DNA of 64,000 nt from JBNNGK01 sp050268245. GTDB taxonomy: Bacteria > Pseudomonadota > Gammaproteobacteria > Enterobacterales > Enterobacteriaceae. The notes under the pieces are model-generated. The model was not told where the DNA came from and did no database searches. It saw only the letters and a list, made by a program, of their open reading frames with translations. Numbering within the stretch: the stretch's first letter is position 1; the number at the start of each line of letters is the position of its first letter. Where the stretch lies: the NCBI RefSeq assembly GCF_050268245.1, contig NZ_JBNNGK010000007.1, forward strand, positions 124,001 through 188,000, read 5' to 3'. The position numbers and the translations under genes were made by a program. Shown piece by piece: positions 46,635 to 54,899 of this stretch.

Positions 46635-47873
46635 TTAAAACAGGCTGCTTAACAATAGATAGCCATTCAACCCCACCACGATTAACACGATTAGCCAGCC
46701 CAAGCTTTGTATCGTCCGGCTGTTAGTCATATCGCCCATTAATTCACGGTTGCCGGTAAAACGAAGTAGCGGCACCAGTGCCAACGCAATACCGAAACTG
46801 AGCAACACCTGGCTCAACACTAGGATGCGCGTCGCATCCATACCCAGCAAAATAACAATAAACGATGGCAACATAGTCACCAAGCGGCGCACCCACAGCG
46901 GAATATAGAAGCGCACGAACCCCTGCATCACCACCTGCCCCGCCAACGTCCCCACCACGGTAGAAGACAGCCCTGCCGCCACCAGACTCAACCCGAATAC
47001 CGTCGCAGCGGCATGCCCCAGCAGCGGTTGTAAAGTCAGATAGGCCTGATCGAGATCGGCGACGCCACTGTGGCCACTAAAGTGAAACGCAGCGGCGGCC
47101 GTCGCCATCATCGCCAGATTAACGAACCCGGCGATCGTCATCGCAATCGCCACATCCACTTTGGTTGAGGCATAGCGATCGGCCTTTGAGTTTTTACCCG
47201 CCGTCTGCGTCAACGAAGAGTGCAGGTAAATCACGTGCGGCATAATGGTGGCACCAAGTACGCCAGCCGCCAAAAATACCGCATCACCATTGGGTAAATC
47301 AGGGATTGCCATGCCTTTGATCAACCCACTCAGCTGTGGCTGAGAGAACACTAATTCAACAATATAGGCCGCGGCCACAAACAGCAGCAGACCACCAATC
47401 ACCAGCTCTAGTGGCTTCTGGCCGCGTTGCTGTAGCATTAAAATCAAAAAGGTAGCGATACCGGTCAAGATCGCCCCCTCCAGCAGGGTGACACCAAGCA
47501 GTAATTTAAAACCAATAGCGGCACCAATAAATTCGGCCAAGTCTGTGGCCATCGCGATAATTTCCGCCTGTACCCAATAAGCCCAGACGGCTGGCCGGGG
47601 GAAACGATCACGGATGTGCTCGGCGAGATTTTTACCCGTTGCGATGCCAAGTTTGGCGGATAACAGTTGGATCAACATCGCCATTACGTTGGCCCAAACC
47701 ACAACCCATAGCAACGTGTAGCCAAAAGCGGCACCCGATTGAATATTGGTGGCAAAATTACCGGGATCGATATAGCCGATGGCGGCGATAAACGCCGGGC
47801 CCATCAAAGAAAGTTTAATCTTCCTGGACGGGCGGTTGGTAGTAGAAGAATTAACCGCACGACTGTTCAGCAT
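46635..47873 (-). CDS. mntH: Manganese transporter MntH (Nramp)
   Basis: Proton-coupled Mn(II)/Fe(II) importer in the inner membrane. 412 residues, eleven helices, metal-site motifs DPGNFATN in helix 1 (D36, N39) and MPHVIYLHSS in helix 6 (M211). The upstream region carries a Fur-box-like sequence, in agreement with dual Fur/MntR control of E. coli mntH; I could not pick out a clear MntR site. Confidence 0.96.
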   Translation of the reverse strand: MLNSRAVNSSTTNRPSRKIKLSLMGPAFIAAIGYIDPGNFATNIQSGAAFGYTLLWVVVWANVMAMLIQLLSAKLGIATGKNLAEHIRDRFPRPAVWAYWVQAEIIAMATDLAEFIGAAIGFKLLLGVTLLEGAILTGIATFLILMLQQRGQKPLELVIGGLLLFVAAAYIVELVFSQPQLSGLIKGMAIPDLPNGDAVFLAAGVLGATIMPHVIYLHSSLTQTAGKNSKADRYASTKVDVAIAMTIAGFVNLAMMATAAAAFHFSGHSGVADLDQAYLTLQPLLGHAAATVFGLSLVAAGLSSTVVGTLAGQVVMQGFVRFYIPLWVRRLVTMLPSFIVILLGMDATRILVLSQVLLSFGIALALVPLLRFTGNRELMGDMTNSRTIQSLGWLIVLIVVGLNGYLLLSSLF

Positions 47874-47921
47874 ATCGTTGAGCCCTTACATTTATTAAGC
47901 TTACCGATATTTTATCAAGAT

Positions 47922-47940
47922 GATAATAATTATCAATTTC
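47922..47940 (-). promoter_or_regulatory. Fur-box-like sequence of mntH
   Basis: GATAATAATTATCAATTTC matches the GATAAT-based Fur consensus well and lies about 50 bases before the mntH start. Confidence 0.7.
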
Positions 47941-48341
47941 ATTTAAAGAGGTGAGGCTTATTTCTGTGATAGATAGCGGCAAACGTTTAACGGACCGCTC
48001 GCCGTTCATGCAGCCAGTTGTTGCGCAATAACAGATAAAATAAACCTCTGACGCTCAAGTTATCACAAAAATAACACGAACGCTCAATACTATTAACACT
48101 TTGTTCTGCTTTACTTTCTTGCAAAAATTGAGGGGAATTTACGCTATGAATGTCAATATGTGCGCCAAAAATTTGATTACGAAACGTAAGGTTACATAAA
48201 ACAGCGTTAAGGCTGAATTCCACCCAATCTGGTGCAAACCTTCAGCGTTTTAGCCGCCAAGCAGACATATGTATAAATGCCAAGGCGGTTTTAACAGACT
48301 TGATTGAACAAACAGAGGTTGGAAACGGGAAAACAGGAAGC
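47941..48341. other. Intergenic region between mntH and the tRNA-Ala pair
   Basis: About 400 bases. E. coli has nupC divergent from mntH, but no NupC-like sequence is present. A 78-codon minus frame at 47987-48223 has no family or ribosome binding site I trust. Confidence 0.4.
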
Positions 48342-48370
48342 AAAAAGCCGACCATTAGGTCGGCTTTTTT
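48342..48370 (-). terminator. Terminator of the tRNA-Ala operon (bidirectional form)
   Basis: AAAAAGCCGACC-ATTA-GGTCGGCTTTTT, a 12-bp perfect stem flanked by A and T runs, 7 bases beyond the last tRNA. Confidence 0.9.
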
Positions 48371-48376
48371 AAATGT

Positions 48377-48452
<76 letters not shown>

Positions 48453-48511
48453 ACGAAATGTGGTACGCATTAACCGGCGTTACGGTTTTTGCCAAATTCT
48501 TAAAAAGAATT

Positions 48512-48587
<76 letters not shown>

Positions 48588-48621
48588 AAGACACAATCAC
48601 ATTGTGTTGTGAACGGGGCGC

Positions 48622-48650
48622 ATAATATGAAACCCGGTAAACCCTGTCAA
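48622..48650 (-). promoter_or_regulatory. Promoter of the tRNA-Ala operon
   Basis: On the minus strand, TTGACA and TATTAT are separated by 17 bases and followed by a GC-rich GCGCCCC discriminator, as expected for a stringently controlled tRNA promoter. Confidence 0.8.
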
Positions 48651-48824
48651 CGGCTAATTTTAAATCCTCGATCAAGCGCTGAAAAAGCCGCCAAATCAGC
48701 ACATTTATCATCAATTAACGCCCGGTTGACTGAAATAGAAGTGACCGGTGCACCCAGGAAATCCACTGAGGCTTACGCAAATAAAAGAGAAAATAATGGA
48801 CAGCGCGCTTGCCGGCATCATCAG

Positions 48825-48858
48825 CTCATGCGCCCTGCTCAACCGCAGGGCGCATGAG
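48825..48858 (-). terminator. Strong hairpin 3' of gltX
   Basis: CTCATGCGCCCTG / CAGGGCGCATGAG, a 13-bp perfect stem starting 4 bases past the gltX stop. No T-run follows on the minus strand, so it may protect the mRNA end after processing. Confidence 0.6.
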
Positions 48859-48862
48859 AAAA

Positions 48863-50278
48863 TCAGGCCTGAGCTTCGCGCGCAGCAATATAAGCCAAAG
48901 CCTGATCGATACGTTGCAATGACCGCTGCTGACCAATAGCGTGGACAGTCACGTCCATGCCCGGTGACTGACCTGCACCGGTGACGGCAACGCGCAATGG
49001 CATACCGACTTTGCCCATCCCCACACCCAGCTCATCTGCGGTGCCTTGGATCGCATTATGCACATTTTCTGCTGTCCACACGCTGATGGCAGCCAGTTTA
49101 GCGCGAACTGCTTCCAGCGGCTGGCGTGCCACCGGGCGCAGGTGTTTCTTCGCCGCATCAGCATCAAACTCACTGAAGTCTTCGTAGAAATAGCGGCAAG
49201 AGGCAGCCATCTCTTTCAGTGTTTTACAGCGTTCCCCCAACAGCTTGACGATCTCTTTCAGTTCTGGGCCGTTACGCGTTTCAATACCCAACTGTTCCAC
49301 GTGCCACGCCAGATGTACTGCAACCTGTTCCGCCGGCATATGGTTAATATAGTGGTGATTGAGCCATTGCAGTTTCTCGGTATTGAACGCACTGGCCGAT
49401 TTGCTGATCGCGTCCAAGGTGAAGAACTGTTTCATTTCTTCAATAGAGAAGATTTCCTGATCGCCATGAGACCAACCTAAACGCACCAGGTAGTTCAACA
49501 ACGCTTCTGGCAAATAGCCATCATCGCGGTACTGCATTACGCCTACGGCGCCATGACGTTTGGACAGCTTCTTACCGTCGTCACCCAAGATCATAGAGAC
49601 GTGGGCATATTCCGGTACCGGCGCACCCAGCGCTTTAAGAATGTTGATCTGGCGTGGGGTATTGTTGATATGGTCTTCACCACGGATCACATGCGTAATT
49701 TCCATATCCCAATCGTCAACTACAACGCAGAAATTGTAAGTTGGTGAGCCATCAGTACGACGGATGATCAGATCATCCAACTCCTGATTGCTGAATTCGA
49801 TAGGGCCACGAATCTGATCGTTGAAGATCACTGAGCCTTCTTGAGGATTGCGGAAACGTACCACATGCGGTTCATCCGCTGTATGGCTACATTGGCTATC
49901 GCGGCAATGGCCGTCATAACGCGGCTTTTCGCCATTTTCCATTTGCTTTTCGCGTAGCGTTTCCAATCGCTCTTTGGAACAGTAGCAACGGTAAGCCGTG
50001 CCCTGCTCTAACATTTCATCAATAACAGCGTTATAACGGTCAAAACGTTTGGTCTGATAATACGGGCCTTCGTCCCAATCCAGATTCAGCCAGTTCATCC
50101 CATCCATAATGGCGTCGATAGCATCCTGCGTGGAGCGCTCCAAATCGGTATCTTCGATACGCAAAACGAATTCGCCGCCAGCATGGCGGCTGAATAACCA
50201 GGAGTAAAGCGCAGTACGCGCGCCGCCGACGTGCAGATAGCCAGTTGGGCTGGGTGCAAAGCGGGTTTTGATTTTCAT
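48863..50278 (-). CDS. gltX: Glutamate--tRNA ligase
   Basis: Class I aminoacyl-tRNA synthetase charging tRNA-Glu. 471 residues as in E. coli; HIGH-like HVGG (16-19) and KMSKS-like KLSKR (237-241). The zinc-binding SWIM-like region keeps C98, C100 and C125, but the E. coli ligand H127 is Asp here (HCRDSQCSH), so C130 or H132 may take over. Between the tRNA-Ala pair and the tRNA-Val cluster, exactly the E. coli setting. Confidence 0.97.
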   Translation of the reverse strand: MKIKTRFAPSPTGYLHVGGARTALYSWLFSRHAGGEFVLRIEDTDLERSTQDAIDAIMDGMNWLNLDWDEGPYYQTKRFDRYNAVIDEMLEQGTAYRCYCSKERLETLREKQMENGEKPRYDGHCRDSQCSHTADEPHVVRFRNPQEGSVIFNDQIRGPIEFSNQELDDLIIRRTDGSPTYNFCVVVDDWDMEITHVIRGEDHINNTPRQINILKALGAPVPEYAHVSMILGDDGKKLSKRHGAVGVMQYRDDGYLPEALLNYLVRLGWSHGDQEIFSIEEMKQFFTLDAISKSASAFNTEKLQWLNHHYINHMPAEQVAVHLAWHVEQLGIETRNGPELKEIVKLLGERCKTLKEMAASCRYFYEDFSEFDADAAKKHLRPVARQPLEAVRAKLAAISVWTAENVHNAIQGTADELGVGMGKVGMPLRVAVTGAGQSPGMDVTVHAIGQQRSLQRIDQALAYIAAREAQA

Positions 50279-50524
50279 TGGAAAGCAGCCTTATTACGCA
50301 ACGCGTGCCAGCGGGTGCTGGCAATTGCTCGGAATTGGAAAAAGTGAGCAACATTGTATCACCACGCGCTAATTCCTCAACGCCGACACGGCATCAGCCG
50401 ATGCTATTTCATCAATGTTGCGCAGCTTTTCGCATAACAGTGCACAAAGAATCCTCAGCAGTGGCGATAATTATCGCATCCTGTTTAAATTTACGGCGAA
50501 CGATTGAAATCATTTTAAAAACCG

Positions 50525-50552
50525 TTGACTCACTTTCAACTATCCCTATAAT
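50525..50552 (+). promoter_or_regulatory. Promoter of the tRNA-Val/Lys operon
   Basis: TTGACT and TATAAT with 16-base spacing and a GC-rich discriminator (GCGACTCC), about 18 bases before the first tRNA. Confidence 0.8.
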
Positions 50553-50569
50553 GCGACTCCAACAAGACG

Positions 50570-50645
50570 GGGCGATTAGCTCAGTTGGTAGAGCATCTCC
50601 TTTACACGGAGGGGGTCGGCGGTTCGAGCCCGTCATCGCCCACCA
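50570..50645 (+). tRNA. valU: tRNA-Val (UAC)
   Basis: 76 nt; acceptor GGGCGAT/ATCGCCC, anticodon loop TTTACAC (UAC), T-arm GGCGGTTCGAGCCCGTC, encoded CCA. First of three near-identical copies. Confidence 0.96.
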
Positions 50646-50670
50646 TCTTGTTAAGCAGTGAGAAAAATGA

Positions 50671-50746
50671 GGGTGATTAGCTCAGTTGGTAGAGCATCTC
50701 CTTTACACGGAGGGGGTCGGCGGTTCGAGCCCGTCATCACCCACCA
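50671..50746 (+). tRNA. valX: tRNA-Val (UAC)
   Basis: 76 nt; differs from the first copy by a compensated change in the acceptor stem (GGGTGAT/ATCACCC). Same anticodon UAC. Confidence 0.96.
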
Positions 50747-50785
50747 TCATTTTCTTGCTCAAGCAGTACCTGGAAGTCCTGAAGT

Positions 50786-50861
50786 GGGTGATTAGCTCAG
50801 TTGGTAGAGCATCTCCTTTACACGGAGGGGGTCGGCGGTTCGAGCCCGTCATCACCCACCA
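50786..50861 (+). tRNA. valY: tRNA-Val (UAC)
   Basis: 76 nt; identical to the second copy through its length. Seven bases separate it from tRNA-Lys. Confidence 0.96.
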
Positions 50862-50868
50862 CTTCTAC

Positions 50869-50944
50869 GGGTCGTTAGCTCAGTTGGTAGAGCAGTTGAC
50901 TTTTAATCAATTGGTCGCAGGTTCGAATCCTGCACGACCCACCA
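50869..50944 (+). tRNA. lysV: tRNA-Lys (UUU)
   Basis: 76 nt; acceptor GGGTCGT/ACGACCC, anticodon loop CTTTTAA (UUU), T-arm GCAGGTTCGAATCCTGC, encoded CCA. Order Val-Val-Val-Lys equals E. coli valUXY-lysV. Confidence 0.96.
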
Positions 50945-50953
50945 ATTTAGAGA

Positions 50954-50976
50954 AAAGCGCCTTTAGGCGCTTTTTT
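50954..50976 (+). terminator. Terminator of the tRNA-Val/Lys operon, first copy
   Basis: AAGCGCC-TTT-AGGCGCTT followed by TTTT, 10 bases past tRNA-Lys. Confidence 0.9.
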
Positions 50977-51152
50977 CGCATTTGCGCTCCGCAATCACTT
51001 CCGACATTAATAGGACATGTTCCCCAAGGTCGTGTTGGATGAGAACCTGCGTTCAGGTTCGAGCCGAGCGAAGCGAGACGACAACGCACAGCGTTGCCCG
51101 CAGGGCGAGGCCAAAGGCCGAGTCAACCCTGCACGACCCACCAATTCAGAGA

Positions 51153-51175
51153 AAAGCGCCTTTAGGCGCTTTTTT
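51153..51175 (+). terminator. Terminator, second copy
   Basis: Identical stem-loop in the duplicated segment 199 bases downstream of the first. Confidence 0.85.
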
Positions 51176-51205
51176 CGTTTCTAGCCACTACGTTTATCAC
51201 CGGTC

Positions 51206-51609
51206 GTAGTGGCCGGGCACGCCCGGCCTGCATCTCGGATTCAGCATCAAACAACCAACCGGGCGCGGCGTGCCACGCCCCTACGGGTAACAACATCACT
51301 CGCTGCCAAATCCCGCCGGTATCAAACTACCGTAGTGGACGGGCGCGCCCGGCCTGCATCTCGGGTTCAGCATCAAGCAACCAACCGGGCGCGGCGTGCC
51401 ACGCCCCTACGGGTAACAACATCACTCGCTGCCAAATCCCACCGGTATCAACCCACCGTAGTGGCCGGGCACGCCCGGCCTGCATCCCGTATTCAGCATC
51501 AAACATCCGGCCGGGCGCGGCATGCCACGCCCCTACGGGTAACAACATCACTCGCTGCCAAATCCCGCCGGTATCAACCCACCGTAGTGGCCGGGCACGC
51601 CCGGCCTGT
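51206..51609. repeat. REP/REPIN-like array, family B, four copies
   Basis: GTAG-headed GGCCGGGCACGCCCGGCC-type palindromes start at 51206, 51332, 51458 and 51584, exactly 126 bases apart, alternating with GGCGCGGCGTGCCACGCC palindromes ending in CTAC. The linker GCTGCCAAATCCCGCCGGTA is shared with the arrays beside mntH and entF. It fills the gap between the plus-strand tRNA operon and the minus-strand 3' end of entA. Confidence 0.93.
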
Positions 51610-51652
51610 ATTGCGTATTCGACATCAGACAACCGGCCTCTCGGCCACTTCC

Positions 51653-52408
51653 TCACGCAGCCAGCGTTGCGCCGCCATCGATCACAATGTCTTGCATCGT
51701 AATGTGGCTCGCCAGATCCGACGCCAAGAACAAGATCGCATTGCTGACATCCTGTGGCTGTGCGATTTTGCCCAGCGGAATCCCCAATTTAAACTGTTCA
51801 GGAAAACCCTGAATGGTTTTCTGCTCGCCGCTGGCATCTTGCCACATCCCTTGCTGCATCGGCGTGTTGGTTGAACCGGGTGACACCAAGTTCGAACGCA
51901 CACCATAGGTTGCCATCTCTAAACCAACGGTCTGGCATAGGCTCCGTAGCGCAGCTTTCGAGGCGCAATACGCCGCCATGCCCACACGCGGCACATGCGC
52001 CGCATTGGAGGCAATGCTGACAATCGCGCCACGCCGCTGGCGGCGAAATACCGGTAACGCATGGCGGAACATGTTAAACGCCCCGCCAGCATTCACATTA
52101 AGGCAAGCCATCCAATCTGCCGCACTGGTTTCATCAATCATCCCGATACGCAAGATTCCGGCACCATTCACCAGTACGTCCAACTCAGCCTGTTCCACCA
52201 GCAGACGCGTACAAACGGCATCTACCGCTGCGGCGTCAGCAATATCTAACACTTCGGTACGGAACGGATAATTCTGCGCATCAAAACGCAGATCAAATCC
52301 CACTACCTCGGCACCTGCCGCGGCAAAATCCAGCGCGGTTTGCAAGCCAATCCCCGCCCCCGCACCGGTCACCCACACGCGTTTACCGCTAAAGCTCCCT
52401 GCACTCAT
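51653..52408 (-). CDS. entA: 2,3-dihydro-2,3-dihydroxybenzoate dehydrogenase EntA
   Basis: Short-chain dehydrogenase that oxidises 2,3-dihydro-DHB to 2,3-DHB with NAD. From ATG 52408 (MSAGSFSGKRVWVTGAGAGI) 251 residues; NAD motif TGAGAGIG, NGAG, catalytic Y147 and K151 in YCASK with Ser near 131-134. An upstream in-frame start at 52441 would overlap entB by 34 bases and is unlikely; ATG 52408 gives the TGATG junction. Last gene of entCEBA. Confidence 0.95.
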   Translation of the reverse strand: MSAGSFSGKRVWVTGAGAGIGLQTALDFAAAGAEVVGFDLRFDAQNYPFRTEVLDIADAAAVDAVCTRLLVEQAELDVLVNGAGILRIGMIDETSAADWMACLNVNAGGAFNMFRHALPVFRRQRRGAIVSIASNAAHVPRVGMAAYCASKAALRSLCQTVGLEMATYGVRSNLVSPGSTNTPMQQGMWQDASGEQKTIQGFPEQFKLGIPLGKIAQPQDVSNAILFLASDLASHITMQDIVIDGGATLAA

Positions 52409-53262
52409 CACGCTTTCTCCCCTGAAAGCAGCGCCCACCAACTGTCAATGGTCGGGCTTTTAGCCAGCGCAATGAAATCTATATCGGCACGAATTTTGCG
52501 CCAACGTGTCGCCAACTCCATAATGCGCACCGAATCCAAACCGTAATCGATCAGGTTTTCATCGTTGCCCATCTCTTCGCTATCTTCGTCCAACAGCGGC
52601 ATAATTTGCTGGCGCAAAGCGTCTTTGCTGGCGATACCGGGCAGCAAATCGGCAGTGGTCACCACGCGGCCACAGCGCCCGGCGGTGTAACGCAGCGCCA
52701 TCAGGTGCTCATCGCGAGAGAAATCCGCCAACCCGTCCGCCACCATGAACGGCTTAATGTTACGCATAAATGCATCGATCGCCGTCGTCAGGCAACCGAT
52801 ATGCGCGTATACGCCACAAATAATCAGTTGGTCATGGCCGGACTCGTGCAAAATCTCCTGCAAGGGCGAGCGATGAAAGGCGCTGTAGCGCCATTTCACC
52901 AATACGGTATCATCAGGTTCTGGCGCCAACGCAGCCACGACCGCCTGCTGTTCGGGGTGTTTGTTGAGCCCCGGCCCCCACATATCATTCAACAATGCGC
53001 GGTCTTCATCACTTTGATCATTGGGTTGCGCGGTGTAATACACCGGTATACCTTGCGATTTACAGTAACGACGCAGATTGGCAATGTTGTCCACCACCTG
53101 CTTAATCAACGGGCTATCTTCCCCCCAAAAATTGAGGAAATATTGCTGCATGTCGTGGATCAGCAAGGCGGCGCGTTGCGGTTCGAACGCCCAATTAACC
53201 TTGTTAGCCGGCATCTCGTCTGCCGTTGGCAACGCATAATCATTAAGCTTAGGAATGGCCAT
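52408..53262 (-). CDS. entB: Isochorismatase / aryl carrier protein EntB
   Basis: Two-domain enterobactin protein. The N-terminal isochorismatase (about 1-205; LLIHDMQQYFLNFW, ICGVYAHIGCLTTA) makes 2,3-dihydro-DHB. The C-terminal aryl carrier domain has the phosphopantetheine Ser S244 in DYGLDSVRIMEL, which carries DHB for EntF. 284 residues; 3 bases after entE. Confidence 0.96.
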   Translation of the reverse strand: MAIPKLNDYALPTADEMPANKVNWAFEPQRAALLIHDMQQYFLNFWGEDSPLIKQVVDNIANLRRYCKSQGIPVYYTAQPNDQSDEDRALLNDMWGPGLNKHPEQQAVVAALAPEPDDTVLVKWRYSAFHRSPLQEILHESGHDQLIICGVYAHIGCLTTAIDAFMRNIKPFMVADGLADFSRDEHLMALRYTAGRCGRVVTTADLLPGIASKDALRQQIMPLLDEDSEEMGNDENLIDYGLDSVRIMELATRWRKIRADIDFIALAKSPTIDSWWALLSGEKA

Positions 53263-53265
53263 CGA

Positions 53266-54894
53266 TCACTCTCCCCGGACCTGAGTTAGTTGCTGCGCCT
53301 CCAAACGTTGGCGCAAAAGTTTTTTGTCTACTTTGCCGACCGGCGTCAGCGGCAGGTGTTCAACTTGCACAAAGCGGTCGGGTAATTTAAATTCCGCAAC
53401 GCCCTGCTCGCGCAAATGACGTCGCAGCACGACCGGCTTCAATGTTTCTGTGGCAATAAAATAGGCACAACTCTTTTCACCCATTAATGCATCCGGCATG
53501 GAAACCAACGCAGCGTTAATCACCGACGAGTGGCGTAACAACAGATTTTCGATCTCTTCGGCGGCAATCTTCTCGCCTCCCCGATTGATTTGATCTTTCT
53601 GCCGCCCTTCCACACAAATGTAACCCGCTTCGGTTAGGCGAATAAGATCGCCTGAACAGTAAAAACCCTGCTCATCAAACGCCTCTGCGTTGTGTTCTGG
53701 GCTTTGGTAATAACCCCGGAAGGTATAAGGGCCACGCGTCATCAACCGCCCGACCTGCCCGACCGGCAACGGGTTGCCCTCGTCATCCGCTACCCAGACC
53801 TCATCATCCGGTGACATCGGTCGCCCTTGGGTTGTCAGGACGTGACAATCGTCATCATCAAGCTGGGTATAGTTCACCAGCCCTTCCGCCATACCAAACA
53901 CTTGCTGAAGCTGGCAGCCAATCTCAGCAGGAATACGTGCCGCCAACGTTTCACCCAGTTTGGCACCGCCTACCTGTAATAATTTCAGGCTGGCAAGCTG
54001 TTGATTGCCACCCCACTCTTCAATCGCCTGTAACCACAGCGTCACTGCCGGTGGTACCAGCGCGGTGACGGTAATCTGATGTTGTTCAATCAGGTTGAAG
54101 CATTGGGCCGCATCAGGATCGGCCGCAAACACCGCCAAGCCTGCGGCATAGAACACGCCTAACACACCGGGCGAACTCATCGGATAGTTATGCGCCGCCG
54201 GCAGTGCACACAGATAGCGCGTTTCACGCGTAAAGTGGCAAACCTCTACGCTGCGACGGATGCTGTAGTAATAGTCGTTATGCGTCCGTGGGATCAGTTT
54301 TGGCGTACCGGTGCTGCCACCGGAAAGCTGGAAGAACGCCACCTGATCGGCCGCAGACGGCGTGGCGCAAAAACCGGTACTGTCTTCTGCCAGCATGGCT
54401 GACAGTGACTGTTCGCCCTGCGGTTGATTACGCAGCGCCACCACGCGGATGGACGGATGCGCGGCGCGGAAATCCGTCAAGAAATCATCATTGGCGAATA
54501 AACCATGCAAACGATCGGCAATCACAATCGCCGGTTTAATCTGAGACGCATACGCGTTTAATTCACTACGCTGATGGCTAAACAGCGCATTGACCGGCGC
54601 AACGCCGATTTTCAACAGCGCAAAAAAGGTGACATAAAACTCCACCACGTTGCCAAGCTGAACCAGTGCGGTTTCACCCGGTTTTACGCCACGGCGCAGC
54701 AATGCCGCGGCCAAGCGATCGGATTGCTGATGTAATTGGCGATAGCTCAAACGATTTGCCGGATCGACCAGTGCGATACTGTCGTTTTCCGCCTGCCGGG
54801 TGAGAATATCGGTCAACGGCTGGTCAATCCAATAGCCGCGCTCGCGATAACGCCGGGCAAACGCATCCGGCCAGGGGGTAAAAGCAATGCTCAT
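53266..54894 (-). CDS. entE: 2,3-dihydroxybenzoate-AMP ligase EntE
   Basis: Adenylates 2,3-DHB and loads it on EntB. 542 residues of the ANL superfamily: LSGGSTGTPKLIPRTH (190-205), VFGMAEG, YYCSGD-type motif in FYCSGDLIRL, KDQINRGGEKI hinge, and C-terminal catalytic Lys in TPVGKVDKK. Confidence 0.96.
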   Translation of the reverse strand: MSIAFTPWPDAFARRYRERGYWIDQPLTDILTRQAENDSIALVDPANRLSYRQLHQQSDRLAAALLRRGVKPGETALVQLGNVVEFYVTFFALLKIGVAPVNALFSHQRSELNAYASQIKPAIVIADRLHGLFANDDFLTDFRAAHPSIRVVALRNQPQGEQSLSAMLAEDSTGFCATPSAADQVAFFQLSGGSTGTPKLIPRTHNDYYYSIRRSVEVCHFTRETRYLCALPAAHNYPMSSPGVLGVFYAAGLAVFAADPDAAQCFNLIEQHQITVTALVPPAVTLWLQAIEEWGGNQQLASLKLLQVGGAKLGETLAARIPAEIGCQLQQVFGMAEGLVNYTQLDDDDCHVLTTQGRPMSPDDEVWVADDEGNPLPVGQVGRLMTRGPYTFRGYYQSPEHNAEAFDEQGFYCSGDLIRLTEAGYICVEGRQKDQINRGGEKIAAEEIENLLLRHSSVINAALVSMPDALMGEKSCAYFIATETLKPVVLRRHLREQGVAEFKLPDRFVQVEHLPLTPVGKVDKKLLRQRLEAQQLTQVRGE

Positions 54895-54899
54895 TTTTC

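Larger units (their letters stand above)
50929..51177 (+). repeat. Duplicated tRNA-Lys 3' end plus terminator (rtT-like)
   Basis: The 50-base segment 50929-50978 (last 16 bases of tRNA-Lys, AATT and the terminator) recurs at 51128-51177 with one change, an offset of 199 bases. In the second copy the T-arm is split: CAGGTTCGA (51054-51062) is followed 65 bases later by CCTGCACGACCCACCA. The insert is rich in GCCGAG/GCGAAGCGAG motifs. E. coli tyrT is followed by comparable repeats (rtT) that each begin with a tRNA 3' end. An attachment-site origin is the alternative. Confidence 0.8.

Noticed and set aside
47987..48223. 78-codon minus-strand frame upstream of mntH
   Set aside because: No family, no clear ribosome binding site, and no resemblance to NupC, which occupies this place in E. 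coli.
51209..51874. 221-codon plus-strand frame across the array and the 3' end of entA
   Set aside because: Same repeat artefact, antisense to entA at its end.
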